Assembly: GCA_024233435.1 (NCBI GenBank)
Contig: JACKPQ010000002.1
Span: forward strand, 577,586-641,585
Length of the DNA: 64,000 nucleotides
Reading direction: 5' to 3'
From: Chlamydiales bacterium
GTDB lineage: Bacteria; Chlamydiota; Chlamydiia; Chlamydiales; JACKPQ01
Each line of letters starts with the position of its first letter. Position 1 is the stretch's first letter. The position numbers and the translations under genes are program-made. Under the pieces are notes generated by a model. That model was not told the origin of the DNA and ran no database searches. It saw nothing but the letters and a program-made list of their open reading frames with translations. This document shows, in pieces, positions 1 through 7,801 of the stretch.

Positions 1-411
1 GTCTGTAAGGGGAGCAAACCCTAAGATTGTGCGGATAAGTGGTGTGCGAGCTGCAATGTGCAGGGCGCAGAACGCTCCGCGAGAGAGGCCTGCAACAGCC
101 ACTTTTGAAAGAACGTTATCAGCACCCAATTTTTCGATGGTTTGTGCAGCTTTTGCAAAAAAAGGTGAAAGGGGGTCGAGGCCCTGGTCGTATAGATCTT
201 TCCAGTATGTAATGGCTTTTGTTGGGTCAAGGTTGGGACCGTGACCTGGGATAGTCAGAGAAAAAATGCGGATGCGCTCGTTTTTTAAAAACTCTACAGG
301 TTGGTTGAATGGGTCGAGGTTAAGGCTTTCATCATCGGAGAGTGCAAAATAAAAAAGAGCTGGTAGAGGCCCCTCTTCTAAAGGAGGTCCTTTAAACAGG
401 GGAGTTGTCAT
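1..411 (-). CDS. Alpha/beta hydrolase, partial (C-terminus beyond window start)
   Basis: The reading frame opens with ATG at 411 and runs uninterrupted for 137 codons to base 1, so the C-terminus lies outside the window. The visible part has the layout of an alpha/beta hydrolase N-terminal half: a GHG segment near residue 59 that could be the oxyanion region, and a nucleophile elbow G-L-S-R-G near residue 117 (G-x-S-x-G, serine nucleophile). Substrate unknown; the catalytic Asp and His would lie beyond the edge. The start overlaps the last 20 bases of the upstream poly(A) polymerase gene on the same strand, with an AGGxGAA-like stretch ahead of it, so the two are probably co-transcribed. Fold assignment fairly sure, specific function not. 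Confidence 0.7.
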   Translation of the reverse strand, partial: MTTPLFKGPPLEEGPLPALFYFALSDDESLNLDPFNQPVEFLKNERIRIFSLTIPGHGPNLDPTKAITYWKDLYDQGLDPLSPFFAKAAQTIEKLGADNVLSKVAVAGLSRGAFCALHIAARTPLIRTILGFAPLTD

Positions 412-1648
412 TTTTTCGCCTTCTTCTTGGCCTGCGCTTTCTTCGGGTGCTGATTTCAGGCATTGGCTCTGTATTTTCGAATGCCTCTTTCCAAGTTGTA
501 TAGATTTGCTTGAGTTCGGGATCGATACGTGTGCGCAAGTCTAAAAAGTCGATAGCCAGGTTGAATTCGGGTATTTTGGGGAGGCGAACGCGTTTTTTTG
601 TTTGCTCAAAGGGCGTCATGCGATATTGGCCATTTAGAATCGCCATCATCTTGCCAGCAATGCGACGGGGAAGGTGAAAAAATGGCTCGAAAACTTCGCG
701 CGTCATGTCGGCAACAGCTGTTTGGATATCGCCGAGGTGAGGTGTGCGCTTACAATCAATGAAGTGAGCTTTTAGGTGCGCAGTTAGAAGAGGATAGACC
801 AAGGCGCAAAGAGGAAGGGCGCGGTCAAGCTTTTCAAAGCGCTCTTTTTGCATTTCATCAATTTCTTGCAAGTAGGCAAAGACTTCGTTGCCCCCGGGAT
901 GTTCTAAGAAATGGGCGATTTGTGGAAGTAGCATTTGCAAAACGCCATACTCGGTCATGAGCTTGAAAAAACTTTCTGACGCCCCTGATTCGAGCATGCG
1001 CAGTAACTCTTCTAACACGCGCGCTTGTGAGCTTTTGACAATCTCTTCTTTGCATTCGATGAGGGCAATGCGTGTGTGATGCTCGGCCTCCAGATTGAAG
1101 CGAGCGATAAATTTAAGAAGTCTGATCATGCGTACGGGATCTTGACGGTAGCGTACATAAGGCTCACCGATCATTTTTAAGCAGCGCTCCTTAATGTCCG
1201 GATAGCCGCCAACATAGTCAATGACGGTTTGATCAAAACTATCGTAGAAAAGACCGTTAATTGTGAAATCGCGGCGCAGCACATCTTCTTCAGGTGAACC
1301 CCAAATGTTGTCGCGGGTAATCAGGTCGGGAGACTCGGGATCGCCAGCGCGAAATGTGGCTACCTCAATGATTTTGCGTCCAAAACGGATATGTGCTAGG
1401 CGAAAGCGGCGTCCAATTAAGATGCACTGCCTGCCAAATAAAGATTTGATCTCTTCTGGTTTAGCAGAGGTTGAAATATCGTAATCTTTAGGGGTGTGGC
1501 CAAGCAGCAAGTCACGCACACTACCACCGACAAGGTATGCCGTGTGGCCGCCTGCGCGTAGCTTTTCGATGATGTAAAGGGCATGACGGTCGATGTGATC
1601 GAGCGAGATGCCGTGTTCTTCCTTCGGGTAGATATTCGGTTGCACCAC
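392..1648 (-). CDS. pcnB: Poly(A) polymerase I / tRNA nucleotidyltransferase family protein
   Basis: Class II nucleotidyltransferase that adds A (or CCA) residues to RNA 3' ends. The 418-residue protein has the GGSVRD motif (41-46) with G-rich loop, the catalytic DYD pair (55-57), the RRDFTINGL segment (125-133) and the head-neck-body arrangement of the family. The 'GRRFRLAHI' stretch (79-87) and the very basic Arg/Lys-rich C-terminal tail are typical of PcnB rather than CCA enzymes, so poly(A) polymerase is preferred; a second nucleotidyltransferase elsewhere would settle it. Translation begins with tandem GTG codons (1648 or 1645) and there is no Shine-Dalgarno. A near-consensus promoter ends only a few bases upstream, consistent with a leaderless mRNA. 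Confidence 0.85.
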   Translation of the reverse strand: MVQPNIYPKEEHGISLDHIDRHALYIIEKLRAGGHTAYLVGGSVRDLLLGHTPKDYDISTSAKPEEIKSLFGRQCILIGRRFRLAHIRFGRKIIEVATFRAGDPESPDLITRDNIWGSPEEDVLRRDFTINGLFYDSFDQTVIDYVGGYPDIKERCLKMIGEPYVRYRQDPVRMIRLLKFIARFNLEAEHHTRIALIECKEEIVKSSQARVLEELLRMLESGASESFFKLMTEYGVLQMLLPQIAHFLEHPGGNEVFAYLQEIDEMQKERFEKLDRALPLCALVYPLLTAHLKAHFIDCKRTPHLGDIQTAVADMTREVFEPFFHLPRRIAGKMMAILNGQYRMTPFEQTKKRVRLPKIPEFNLAIDFLDLRTRIDPELKQIYTTWKEAFENTEPMPEISTRRKRRPRRRRKNDNSPV

Positions 1649-1651
1649 CTG

Positions 1652-1680
1652 AGTATATTTTTATTAGAGGCAAAAGTCAA
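1652..1680 (-). promoter_or_regulatory. Sigma-70-type promoter of pcnB (possibly leaderless)
   Basis: On the minus strand: -35 TTGACT (1675-1680), 17-bp spacer, -10 TATACT (1652-1657). The expected transcription start is about 1645, which coincides with the second GTG start codon of pcnB. Seen in sequence; activity is inferred. Confidence 0.6.
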
Positions 1681-1699
1681 GATTTGTTAACCTGGATGG

Positions 1700-2890
1700 A
1701 TGATGAAAAATTTAGATTTGAAAACCTGGGGAGCTGCGCTCATCTTGGGCGGTACAGCTCTTGGAGCTGGAATGTTGGCATTACCGGTGGTGACAGCTCA
1801 GGCAGGGTTTTTGCCTAGCCTGCTGATTTACTGCATTTGCTGGGCGTTTAGCGCCTGCACGGGGTTGCTTTTTGTAGAAATTTGTTTATGGATGCCCCAA
1901 GATGCAAATATCATTTCGATGGCAGCTCACTTGCTGGGCCGTTTTGGTAAAATTTTTGCATGGGTCTTGTATCTTTTTTTATTTTACAGCCTTTCGGTGG
2001 CCTACGTTGCCGGCGGTGGAGGATTTGTTGCTCAGATTTTAGATCTACCAGCATGGCTCGGATCTTTGCTGTTTGTTCTGGTTTTTGGTGGAATTGTTAT
2101 CAGTGGTACGCGCTCTGTTGACCGCATCAATTGGCTGTTGATGGCAGGTCTGATTATCTCATTTCTCATGTTTGTGGCAGTAGGATTTGGCAAAGTCAAG
2201 CCAGGACTTGCTATGCGCTTTAATCTATGGCCTGCTTTTTTAGCCTTGCCTGTGATTTTTACCTCGTTTAGCTATCAAGGGACAGTGCCATCGATTGTCT
2301 CTTACCTCAATCGCGATGGAGCCAAAGTGAGAAAAGCAATTTTATATGGAACGGCGATTCCATTTGTTGCCTATGTCATTTGGGAATATCTTATCTTAGG
2401 CATTATTCCGCTTTCAGGCAAATATGGGTTGCTCATGGCAAAACAAGAGCACTTAAAAGCTGTTGATCCACTCAAGCACATTTTGATTGATTCCCCAATT
2501 TACGCAATCGGACAATTTTTCTCTTTCTTTGCGCTGACAACCTCATTTTTAGGTGTGACCTTAGGGTTAATGGATTTTATGTCGGATGGCTTGCAGATTG
2601 CAAAGAAAGGTGCTCGCAAATACCTGCTTGCTGCAATTGTTTTTGTGCCGCCACTCATAATCACATTTATCAATCCAAACCTCTTTTACAAAGCGCTTGG
2701 GTATGCAGGTGGCGTTGGCTGCGCATTGCTGCTTGGGTTTCTCCCCGTCTTGATGACATGGGTTGGACGCTATAAGCTTGATTATCCCAGTATCAATCGC
2801 CAGTTGCCAGGAGGCAAAGGGTTGCTTTTGATCCTAATGGGTTTCATCGTTTTTGAGCTTATAATGGAGCTCATCTCAGAATTGTTGTAG
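1700..2890 (+). CDS. tyrP: Aromatic amino acid (tyrosine/tryptophan) transporter
   Basis: Inner-membrane permease of the hydroxy/aromatic amino acid permease (HAAAP) family, related to E. coli TyrP/Mtr and the duplicated chlamydial tyrP genes. The 396-residue protein has about 11 hydrophobic helices and the family N-terminal signature GGTALGAGMLALP (residues 17-29). It would import tyrosine or tryptophan from the host cytosol, which fits an auxotrophic intracellular bacterium. Tandem ATG codons (1700 and 1703) leave a one-residue ambiguity at the start. The gene is divergent from pcnB and its last 15 bases overlap the convergent DUF367-like gene. Family sure; exact substrate inferred. Confidence 0.88.
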   Translation: MMKNLDLKTWGAALILGGTALGAGMLALPVVTAQAGFLPSLLIYCICWAFSACTGLLFVEICLWMPQDANIISMAAHLLGRFGKIFAWVLYLFLFYSLSVAYVAGGGGFVAQILDLPAWLGSLLFVLVFGGIVISGTRSVDRINWLLMAGLIISFLMFVAVGFGKVKPGLAMRFNLWPAFLALPVIFTSFSYQGTVPSIVSYLNRDGAKVRKAILYGTAIPFVAYVIWEYLILGIIPLSGKYGLLMAKQEHLKAVDPLKHILIDSPIYAIGQFFSFFALTTSFLGVTLGLMDFMSDGLQIAKKGARKYLLAAIVFVPPLIITFINPNLFYKALGYAGGVGCALLLGFLPVLMTWVGRYKLDYPSINRQLPGGKGLLLILMGFIVFELIMELISELL

Positions 2891-3319
2891 GAATTCATCT
2901 TTCCAGTGATAGTTTTCAAGAAGGCCGCTTGTATCTCGACCAAGGATTTGATAGGCAATATAAAGGGCTTCAACGGTGGCTAAACCCCTCGTAGGGTCTG
3001 AGCAATCATCTTGACGGCGCGGATAAGCCGTGCGGTAATGCTTAGGTAAGCTGCGCTTTAAGATAGGCTCTTTTATTTGTCTTGCCATCACTTCAGCGTA
3101 TTTCCATGTCGCATCAATTAAAAATAATCCGTGTGCTTGATCAGCACGTGTTAAAACAGGCGCTTCAAAATCAAGCATGAGATAGCCCCTTAGAGGAGGG
3201 AGAGCGTTATTGGGGTAAGTGTAAAAGCGCATATCCTCGCGTGTTTCAAGACCTCTTAAAGAGCATTTTTTTAAATTCTCACGTCTGTGACGTAAAATAA
3301 TCGTAGGCGAAAAAGTCAT
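2876..3319 (-). CDS. DUF367/Tsr3-like protein (predicted RNA aminocarboxypropyl-transferase relative)
   Basis: A 147-residue protein. The order of motifs matches the DUF367/Tsr3 family: an N-terminal 'HRRENLKKCSL' segment, a central 'LFLIDATWK' strand (like the D-x-[ST]-W of Tsr3 and DTW enzymes), then 'LATVEALYIAYQILG' and a C-terminal W-K-x-x-F-L. Tsr3 and the DTW enzymes transfer a 3-amino-3-carboxypropyl group from SAM to a uridine of rRNA or tRNA. Tsr3 proper is known from eukaryotes and archaea, so a bacterial copy is notable; a DTW-type enzyme is the alternative. The ATG at 3319 faces away from the thioredoxin-fold gene, and the 3' end overlaps tyrP by 15 bases. Confidence 0.55.
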   Translation of the reverse strand: MTFSPTIILRHRRENLKKCSLRGLETREDMRFYTYPNNALPPLRGYLMLDFEAPVLTRADQAHGLFLIDATWKYAEVMARQIKEPILKRSLPKHYRTAYPRRQDDCSDPTRGLATVEALYIAYQILGRDTSGLLENYHWKDEFLQQF

Positions 3320-3365
3320 AATTTCCTATATATGAATCTAAAGCATAGTATAGGAAGTACGAATT

Positions 3366-4349
3366 ATGTTCCACCTTTTGTTGTCGGCGATGCTCTGTGT
3401 AACGCCTGTTGACTTATCTAAACGACTGCCCATCACAGATGACTACGATAAAGCCGTTAGCATAGCAAAAGTGTTTGATAAGCCGATGATTGTCCTCTTT
3501 ACAGGCTCAGACTGGGATGTTGACTCTCAACGCTTTATTCACCGCATTTTAAACGAAGGCACTTTTTACGAAGTTTTGAAAAAAGAATTTGTTTTTGCGC
3601 ATATTGATTTTCCAGAACTTGAAACACATAAAGCCAAAGTCATTGAGCGCAATACCAAGCTGAAAACAAAGTTTCAAGTAGAGTCATTTCCCATGCTAGT
3701 TTTGCTAGATGCTGAGCAAAACGAAATATCGCGTGCAGGGCTCTTTTCAGAAGATCCTGAGCAGCTTGCAGCGCATTTGAAATCTCTTTTGTGTCGCTAC
3801 AAAGAAATAGAAAAAGGGTTAGCTTTAAAAACGATAGACAACGAGCGCTTAAAGTATCTTTACACAGATGCCAAAGAATTGGGCGCATCCAATATTCTTT
3901 CACGGTTGCTTGAGCGCGGGCTTGAAATTGATAACGATCCATATTTTCAACTTGAGCATTACAGCAACATGTTAACTAGAGGGCTTGCGCAGACTGCAGA
4001 AGCCACGATGATGCGACAAAAAATTCTTGCTATGGATCCTGACAACACCTTTGGAGCGCACTATCGCTTGGCAGTCCTTGATTTTCAATCAGCTGCTGAA
4101 GATGAGAAAGCTAGCGCAGAGACAGTTGTTGAACCACTTCTAACCTACATCAACAAATTTGGAAAATCAGATACAGAACATCTTTGGCGTTTGCACATGA
4201 TGGTTTCACAATATCTTTTTAGCAAAGGGCAAATGCAAACAGCCCTTGATCACGCGCGCATTTCTTATCAAGAAGCGCCATCATTTATGAAACACGAAGT
4301 GTTCCAGACTTTAGAGTATCTAAAAAAAGAAGTTGCTAGCAACAGCTAA
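3366..4349 (+). CDS. Thioredoxin-fold protein lacking CxxC, with TPR-like C-terminus
   Basis: The N-terminus has a short hydrophobic stretch that could be a weak signal peptide. Residues about 25-145 read as a thioredoxin-like domain: strand-forming 'KPMIVLFTGSDW', then the position of the active site, and a cis-proline strand 'ESFPMLVLLDA'. Where the CxxC should follow 'SDW' the sequence is D-V-D-S, so no redox-active cysteine pair remains and the domain cannot act as a normal thiol oxidoreductase. The remaining 180 residues are helical with TPR-like character (alternating small and aromatic residues). Likely a chaperone or scaffold-type protein; function unknown. AGGA lies 11 bases before the ATG. 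Confidence 0.65.
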   Translation: MFHLLLSAMLCVTPVDLSKRLPITDDYDKAVSIAKVFDKPMIVLFTGSDWDVDSQRFIHRILNEGTFYEVLKKEFVFAHIDFPELETHKAKVIERNTKLKTKFQVESFPMLVLLDAEQNEISRAGLFSEDPEQLAAHLKSLLCRYKEIEKGLALKTIDNERLKYLYTDAKELGASNILSRLLERGLEIDNDPYFQLEHYSNMLTRGLAQTAEATMMRQKILAMDPDNTFGAHYRLAVLDFQSAAEDEKASAETVVEPLLTYINKFGKSDTEHLWRLHMMVSQYLFSKGQMQTALDHARISYQEAPSFMKHEVFQTLEYLKKEVASNS

Positions 4350-4368
4350 AGATTGCTAACCTGCTCGC

Positions 4369-5088
4369 ATGAGCATCACTGAAGTTAACTTGAGAGTTCG
4401 TGGTTATTGCGCAGACGCGCAAAGGGAAATGCTTTGGTATAAAGCAGGCCACATAGCTTTTATGGCTCTTTCCCTTCTTTCTCTTGCCATTACTGTTCAG
4501 AGCCCTCTTAGCAAAGCAACTATTGGGAAGCTGGGCTTTGTGTATTTCTGTTATGACATTGCGACCCGTCTGCTGCTAAAGTCTGAAAAGGTAAAACAGC
4601 TATGCATCGGAAAAATCACGCAAGAGTACGCAAGCTATTTAGCCAAGCCGAAAGAGCAATCCAAAGCAGTTGTAGTGCCAGCTATTCGTTTTAGTCTATA
4701 TATTGTTCAATGGACAACGGGGCTGCCGTGGGTTGGTATCATCAGTCAAGCCTTTACATTGGCCACGCAACTATCCGAGACTGTCTCTCAAGATGATTTT
4801 AAAGAGGCTTGCGAAGAAGAGGCGAAAAATCTCATCGTTTCAGCGATTACAGTGCGTGCACAGGTGCATTTAGATCAGTTATCAACCCCTCGAGGCATTC
4901 TTTTTGGATTAGATTTCCCATCGATTAAACAAATTATCCACGATCGCTTGCAAGCTGAATTGGCAGAGCGGATCACAAAACGCTTGAACATCGCCGATCG
5001 ACACAAGGATGAAGTTGGTGAAATTGTTTCAAAGATCATCAAAGACCTCGATGATCTTTATCAGGGCTGGGAGTATATAGGAGGTTAG
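4369..5088 (+). CDS. Hypothetical membrane protein, Inc-like hydrophobic hairpin
   Basis: A 239-residue protein I do not recognise. Residues about 27-47 and 55-70 form two closely spaced hydrophobic segments near the N-terminus, followed by a polar, partly amphipathic remainder with a third weakly hydrophobic stretch near 105-125. This bilobed arrangement is seen in chlamydial inclusion-membrane (Inc) proteins, but it is not diagnostic. The gene lies 19 bases after the thioredoxin-fold gene, so they may share a transcript. Its 3' end overlaps the antisense ATPase remnant by 50 bases. Confidence 0.5.
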   Translation: MSITEVNLRVRGYCADAQREMLWYKAGHIAFMALSLLSLAITVQSPLSKATIGKLGFVYFCYDIATRLLLKSEKVKQLCIGKITQEYASYLAKPKEQSKAVVVPAIRFSLYIVQWTTGLPWVGIISQAFTLATQLSETVSQDDFKEACEEEAKNLIVSAITVRAQVHLDQLSTPRGILFGLDFPSIKQIIHDRLQAELAERITKRLNIADRHKDEVGEIVSKIIKDLDDLYQGWEYIGG

Positions 5089-5270
5089 GTAATTCTTTTA
5101 ACGCTTCTGTGAATGGGATTGCTAGGATGTTGCCGTGCTTTTCTTTGCGTTGCCCGTTAAATAGAATATAGAGACTTGCCTCAGGGTAATCTTCTCCGAA
5201 TGCTTTTAATCCCTTAAGATCTCTTGGCGCTGCACCCAGCTCACGCATTTGTTTAGTGATGAGATAAAGT
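5039..5270 (-). pseudogene. Remnant of a DUF4143 ATPase C-terminus
   Basis: On the minus strand, about 70-76 codons remain open and read like the last part of an AAA_14/DUF4143 ATPase: 'RDLKGLKAFGEDYPEAS' followed by 'YILFNGQ' and 'GNILAIPFTEALKEL', the pattern of the C-terminal nuclease-like strand-helix region. There is no ATPase domain, no start signal of its own, and the 5' side runs into a perfect hairpin. The 3' part overlaps a convergent gene. Best read as a decaying fragment of the same family that occurs intact twice more in this window (24307 and 53477), though from a different subfamily. Confidence 0.5.
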
Positions 5271-5305
5271 CGGACATTTTGGAGTTAGCAACTCCAAAAT
5301 GTCCG
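5271..5305 (-). terminator. Perfect 16-bp hairpin downstream of uvrD
   Basis: CGGACATTTTGGAGTT (5271-5286), a three-base loop, then its exact reverse complement (5290-5305). It lies five bases beyond the uvrD stop codon and is followed on the minus strand by a short T-containing tail (ACTTTAT), so it probably terminates the rpmH-rnpA-uvrD transcript. The unusually long perfect stem could also be a small inverted repeat. Confidence 0.6.
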
Positions 5306-5310
5306 AAATT

Positions 5311-7239
5311 TTAGCCAACTTTGCGGAAGGGGACGACTTTCATAAGCTCTTTAGGGATTTCGAAAAGGAAGCGAGAAGGGATCGATGGCGTGTCTTTGCC
5401 GTAGCGCTTGCGGTTGCGTGACATTGAAAGGGTAAGATGCTCTTTAGCACGTGTAATGGCTACGTAGAATAAACGGCGCTCTTCTTCAATTTCATTGAGT
5501 CCTTCACGTTTGTCATGGGGTAGAATGTGATCTTCCAGCCCAACGAGAAAGCATACGGGGAATTCTAGCCCTTTGGCACTGTGAAAGGTGAGCATATTGA
5601 CGCGGTCTTCGGTTTGTTTGTGATGGCGATCCTTGACAGGATTTCGATTGAGCATGCTCGTAGAGAGGAAATCTCGCAGAGAGGTTTGGTCCTTGAGAGT
5701 TTGGACAACTTCGGTAACGTTTTGCATCTTGAAGGCGCGCATCTTTTCTGATTTGACTTCTTCTTCAATGGCGCGTTTATAATCAGTAGACAGAATGAGG
5801 TCGCGTAGGGCGGTATCAAGGGGTTTAGACTTAAAATCTTCTTGAGCTTGCTTAATCGTATGGACAAAAGAGGAAATGGCTGATTTTGCTCGGGGAGCAA
5901 TGTCGGAGGGAGGATTTTGAAGTGCGTGCCATAAAGGGATGTTTTCAGAGCGGTTATAACTTGTGATCTTATCTAAGGTAGAAGCTGCAATGCCTCGGCG
6001 AGGTGTGTTGATGATGCGCAAAATTGCTTCAGCATCTTGTGGGTTAGAAATGACGCGCAAGTAGGCCATGAGATCTTTTACTTCAGAGCGTTCGTAAAGC
6101 TCGGTGCCTCCAAAAATCTGGTAGGGGATGCCGCGCACCCAGCTGTCTTCTCTTTTCCAAGAGGCTTCCATTAAGGCGATTTCAAAATTACGCGCCAAGA
6201 TATTGGTGCGATACAAGATGGCCATATCACTCCAAGCGTAGCCTTGATTTTTGAAGTGGAGGAGACGCTCAATAATAGATCGGGCTTCGTCGAGTTCGGT
6301 AGGTGTATGGAAAACTTCAATGGGAGTGCCTATGGAGCCGGCGCTAAAAATCGTCTTATCGTGGCGATGCTCATTGTTTGCAATGACACTTGCTGCGGCA
6401 TTGAGAATTGTTTTTGTTGACCTGTAATTTTCTTCAAGCTTGACGATATGATCGGCTTTAAAATTTAAGATGTGCTTAACTTCGGCACCGCGCCAAGAAT
6501 AGATCGACTGATCGTCATCGCCAACTACACATAAATTGCCATTGGGACCAGTTAAAAGCTCTGCAAGCTCAAATTGAATATCATTGGTGTCTTGGTACTC
6601 ATCAATCATGATGTAGCGGAACTGGTCTTGATACTTTTTTAAGACATCAGGGCAAGCATTGAAGAGCTCGACAGTTAAAATGATCAAACTGTCAAAGTCA
6701 ACAGCGTTATAGGCACGCATGCATTGCGCAAGATCGGTATAAACGTTAAGAGTGAGAGCGTCTTGCAAAGGGAGCTCTGCAGCGGTCAGGCCGCGAGATC
6801 TAACGTAGCGGATTGCCTCGATTGTTGGTTCAAGAGAAGGCATTTCATCACCATCAAAGTGGAGGCGAGCGAGCTGCTGGATGAGTCGGCGTACATCCCG
6901 CTCATCATAGAGGCTGAAATGATTTGTATAGCCAAGCTTTTCGATATCAGAGCGCAGCACCTGCATACAAAAAGAGTGAAAAGTGCAAAGCGTGACATCT
7001 TTAACAGCATCTTTGCCAATAAGCTTTGCGGCTCGATGCTTCATCTCTTGGGCGGCTTTGTTTGTGAAGGTCAGCCCAAGGATCGAGGAGGCGGGCACTT
7101 TTTTATCTTTGATTAGGTGGGCGATGCGGTAGGTGATCACGCGCGTTTTACCAGATCCGGCACCAGCGAGCACCAACACGCGGCCCTCTGTAGTAGTAAC
7201 CCCTTTTTTTTGAGGCTGATTCAGCTGGTCAAAGGTCAT
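5311..7239 (-). CDS. uvrD: ATP-dependent DNA helicase UvrD/Rep/PcrA
   Basis: Superfamily 1A 3'-5' DNA helicase acting in nucleotide excision repair (removal of the UvrC-incised oligonucleotide), mismatch repair and replication restart. The 642-residue protein has the Q-motif 'LNQPQKKGV' at the N-terminus, Walker A AGAGSGKT (25-32), Walker B 'IDEYQDTN', motif III 'GDDDQSIYSWRGA', motif IV 'LEENYRS', 'TFHSAKGLEF' (motif V) and 'VAITRAKEHLTL' (motif VI). It is shorter than E. coli UvrD (720) because the C-terminal extension is missing, as in Chlamydia. The start overlaps rnpA by 11 bases, so it is probably the third gene of rpmH-rnpA-uvrD. Confidence 0.93.
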   Translation of the reverse strand: MTFDQLNQPQKKGVTTTEGRVLVLAGAGSGKTRVITYRIAHLIKDKKVPASSILGLTFTNKAAQEMKHRAAKLIGKDAVKDVTLCTFHSFCMQVLRSDIEKLGYTNHFSLYDERDVRRLIQQLARLHFDGDEMPSLEPTIEAIRYVRSRGLTAAELPLQDALTLNVYTDLAQCMRAYNAVDFDSLIILTVELFNACPDVLKKYQDQFRYIMIDEYQDTNDIQFELAELLTGPNGNLCVVGDDDQSIYSWRGAEVKHILNFKADHIVKLEENYRSTKTILNAAASVIANNEHRHDKTIFSAGSIGTPIEVFHTPTELDEARSIIERLLHFKNQGYAWSDMAILYRTNILARNFEIALMEASWKREDSWVRGIPYQIFGGTELYERSEVKDLMAYLRVISNPQDAEAILRIINTPRRGIAASTLDKITSYNRSENIPLWHALQNPPSDIAPRAKSAISSFVHTIKQAQEDFKSKPLDTALRDLILSTDYKRAIEEEVKSEKMRAFKMQNVTEVVQTLKDQTSLRDFLSTSMLNRNPVKDRHHKQTEDRVNMLTFHSAKGLEFPVCFLVGLEDHILPHDKREGLNEIEEERRLFYVAITRAKEHLTLSMSRNRKRYGKDTPSIPSRFLFEIPKELMKVVPFRKVG

Positions 7240-7534
7240 CGGCGAGTCGGCTTAGGTCAGAAATGATATCCTGGCATTTTAAAGGTCTGTAGGGGCCTCG
7301 CGGCGAGATATTATAATCTAGAGGTGGCATAGATGTTAGGCGAAAAGCTTCTTTGGCAAGGCGTCTGAAACGGTTGCGCTTGACCGCATTGCCATATTTT
7401 TTGGTCACAGTCAAGCCTAAACGGGACTGGCTATCTTCCGTTTTTAGATAAGTAATCAGGGAAGATTTACCGACAAAGCGCACTCCTTGTCGATAAATTT
7501 TTTGAAAATCCGCCCTCCGTTTTAAGGTAAGCAT
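7229..7534 (-). CDS. rnpA: Ribonuclease P protein component
   Basis: Protein subunit of RNase P, which binds the catalytic RNA and the 5' leader of pre-tRNA. The 101-residue protein opens with 'LKRRADFQKIYRQG' and carries the conserved RNR box 'KRNRFRRLAKEAFR' (about residues 52-65) that contacts the RNA. Family length (about 115) is nearly complete; the C-terminus is short and overlaps uvrD by 11 bases. The start ATG shares bases with the rpmH stop (TAATG), the usual coupled arrangement. Confidence 0.93.
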   Translation of the reverse strand: MLTLKRRADFQKIYRQGVRFVGKSSLITYLKTEDSQSRLGLTVTKKYGNAVKRNRFRRLAKEAFRLTSMPPLDYNISPRGPYRPLKCQDIISDLSRLADDL

Positions 7535-7668
7535 TATAGCGCTAAGGTTTTGCGTCCTTTTTGACGGCGGCGTGCAAGAACTCTGCGACCATTAGCCGTT
7601 TTCATGCGGGTTCTAAATCCGTGGACTGTCTTGCGCTTGCGCTTGCTTGGCTGGTAGGTGCGTTTCAT
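7534..7668 (-). CDS. rpmH: 50S ribosomal protein L34
   Basis: 44 residues, starting MKRTYQPSKRKRK and ending RRRQKGRKTLAL, the standard L34 sequence with its Lys/Arg-rich helix; it sits in domain III of 23S rRNA. AAGGA lies 9 bases before the ATG. First gene of the rpmH-rnpA-uvrD unit, with a well-formed promoter 40 bases upstream. In many bacteria this pair lies next to dnaA/oriC; no dnaA is present here, as in Chlamydia. Confidence 0.95.
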   Translation of the reverse strand: MKRTYQPSKRKRKTVHGFRTRMKTANGRRVLARRRQKGRKTLAL

Positions 7669-7705
7669 ATCAATTTTCCTTAGTAAAACTTAATTCTAAA
7701 AGCCT

Positions 7706-7734
7706 ATCATACAGGATTTCGAAGATTTGATCAA
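7706..7734 (-). promoter_or_regulatory. Sigma-70-type promoter for rpmH-rnpA-uvrD
   Basis: Minus strand: -35 TTGATC (7729-7734), exactly 17 bp, -10 TATGAT (7706-7711). About 38 bases separate the -10 from the rpmH ATG. It is back-to-back with the rpmJ promoter, the two -35 boxes being five bases apart. Confidence 0.65.
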
Positions 7735-7739
7735 GGGGA

Positions 7740-7768
7740 TTGCGTCAAAATACGGCGTTGTGTATGAT
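7740..7768 (+). promoter_or_regulatory. Sigma-70-type promoter for rpmJ-rpsN
   Basis: Plus strand: -35 TTGCGT (7740-7745), 17-bp spacer, -10 TATGAT (7763-7768), about 33 bases before the rpmJ start codon. Same -10 as the divergent rpmH promoter, which suggests matched expression of the two ribosomal-protein units. Confidence 0.65.
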
Positions 7769-7801
7769 GGGTTCATTAGAAATTAAAAGAAGGAATGAGT
7801 T

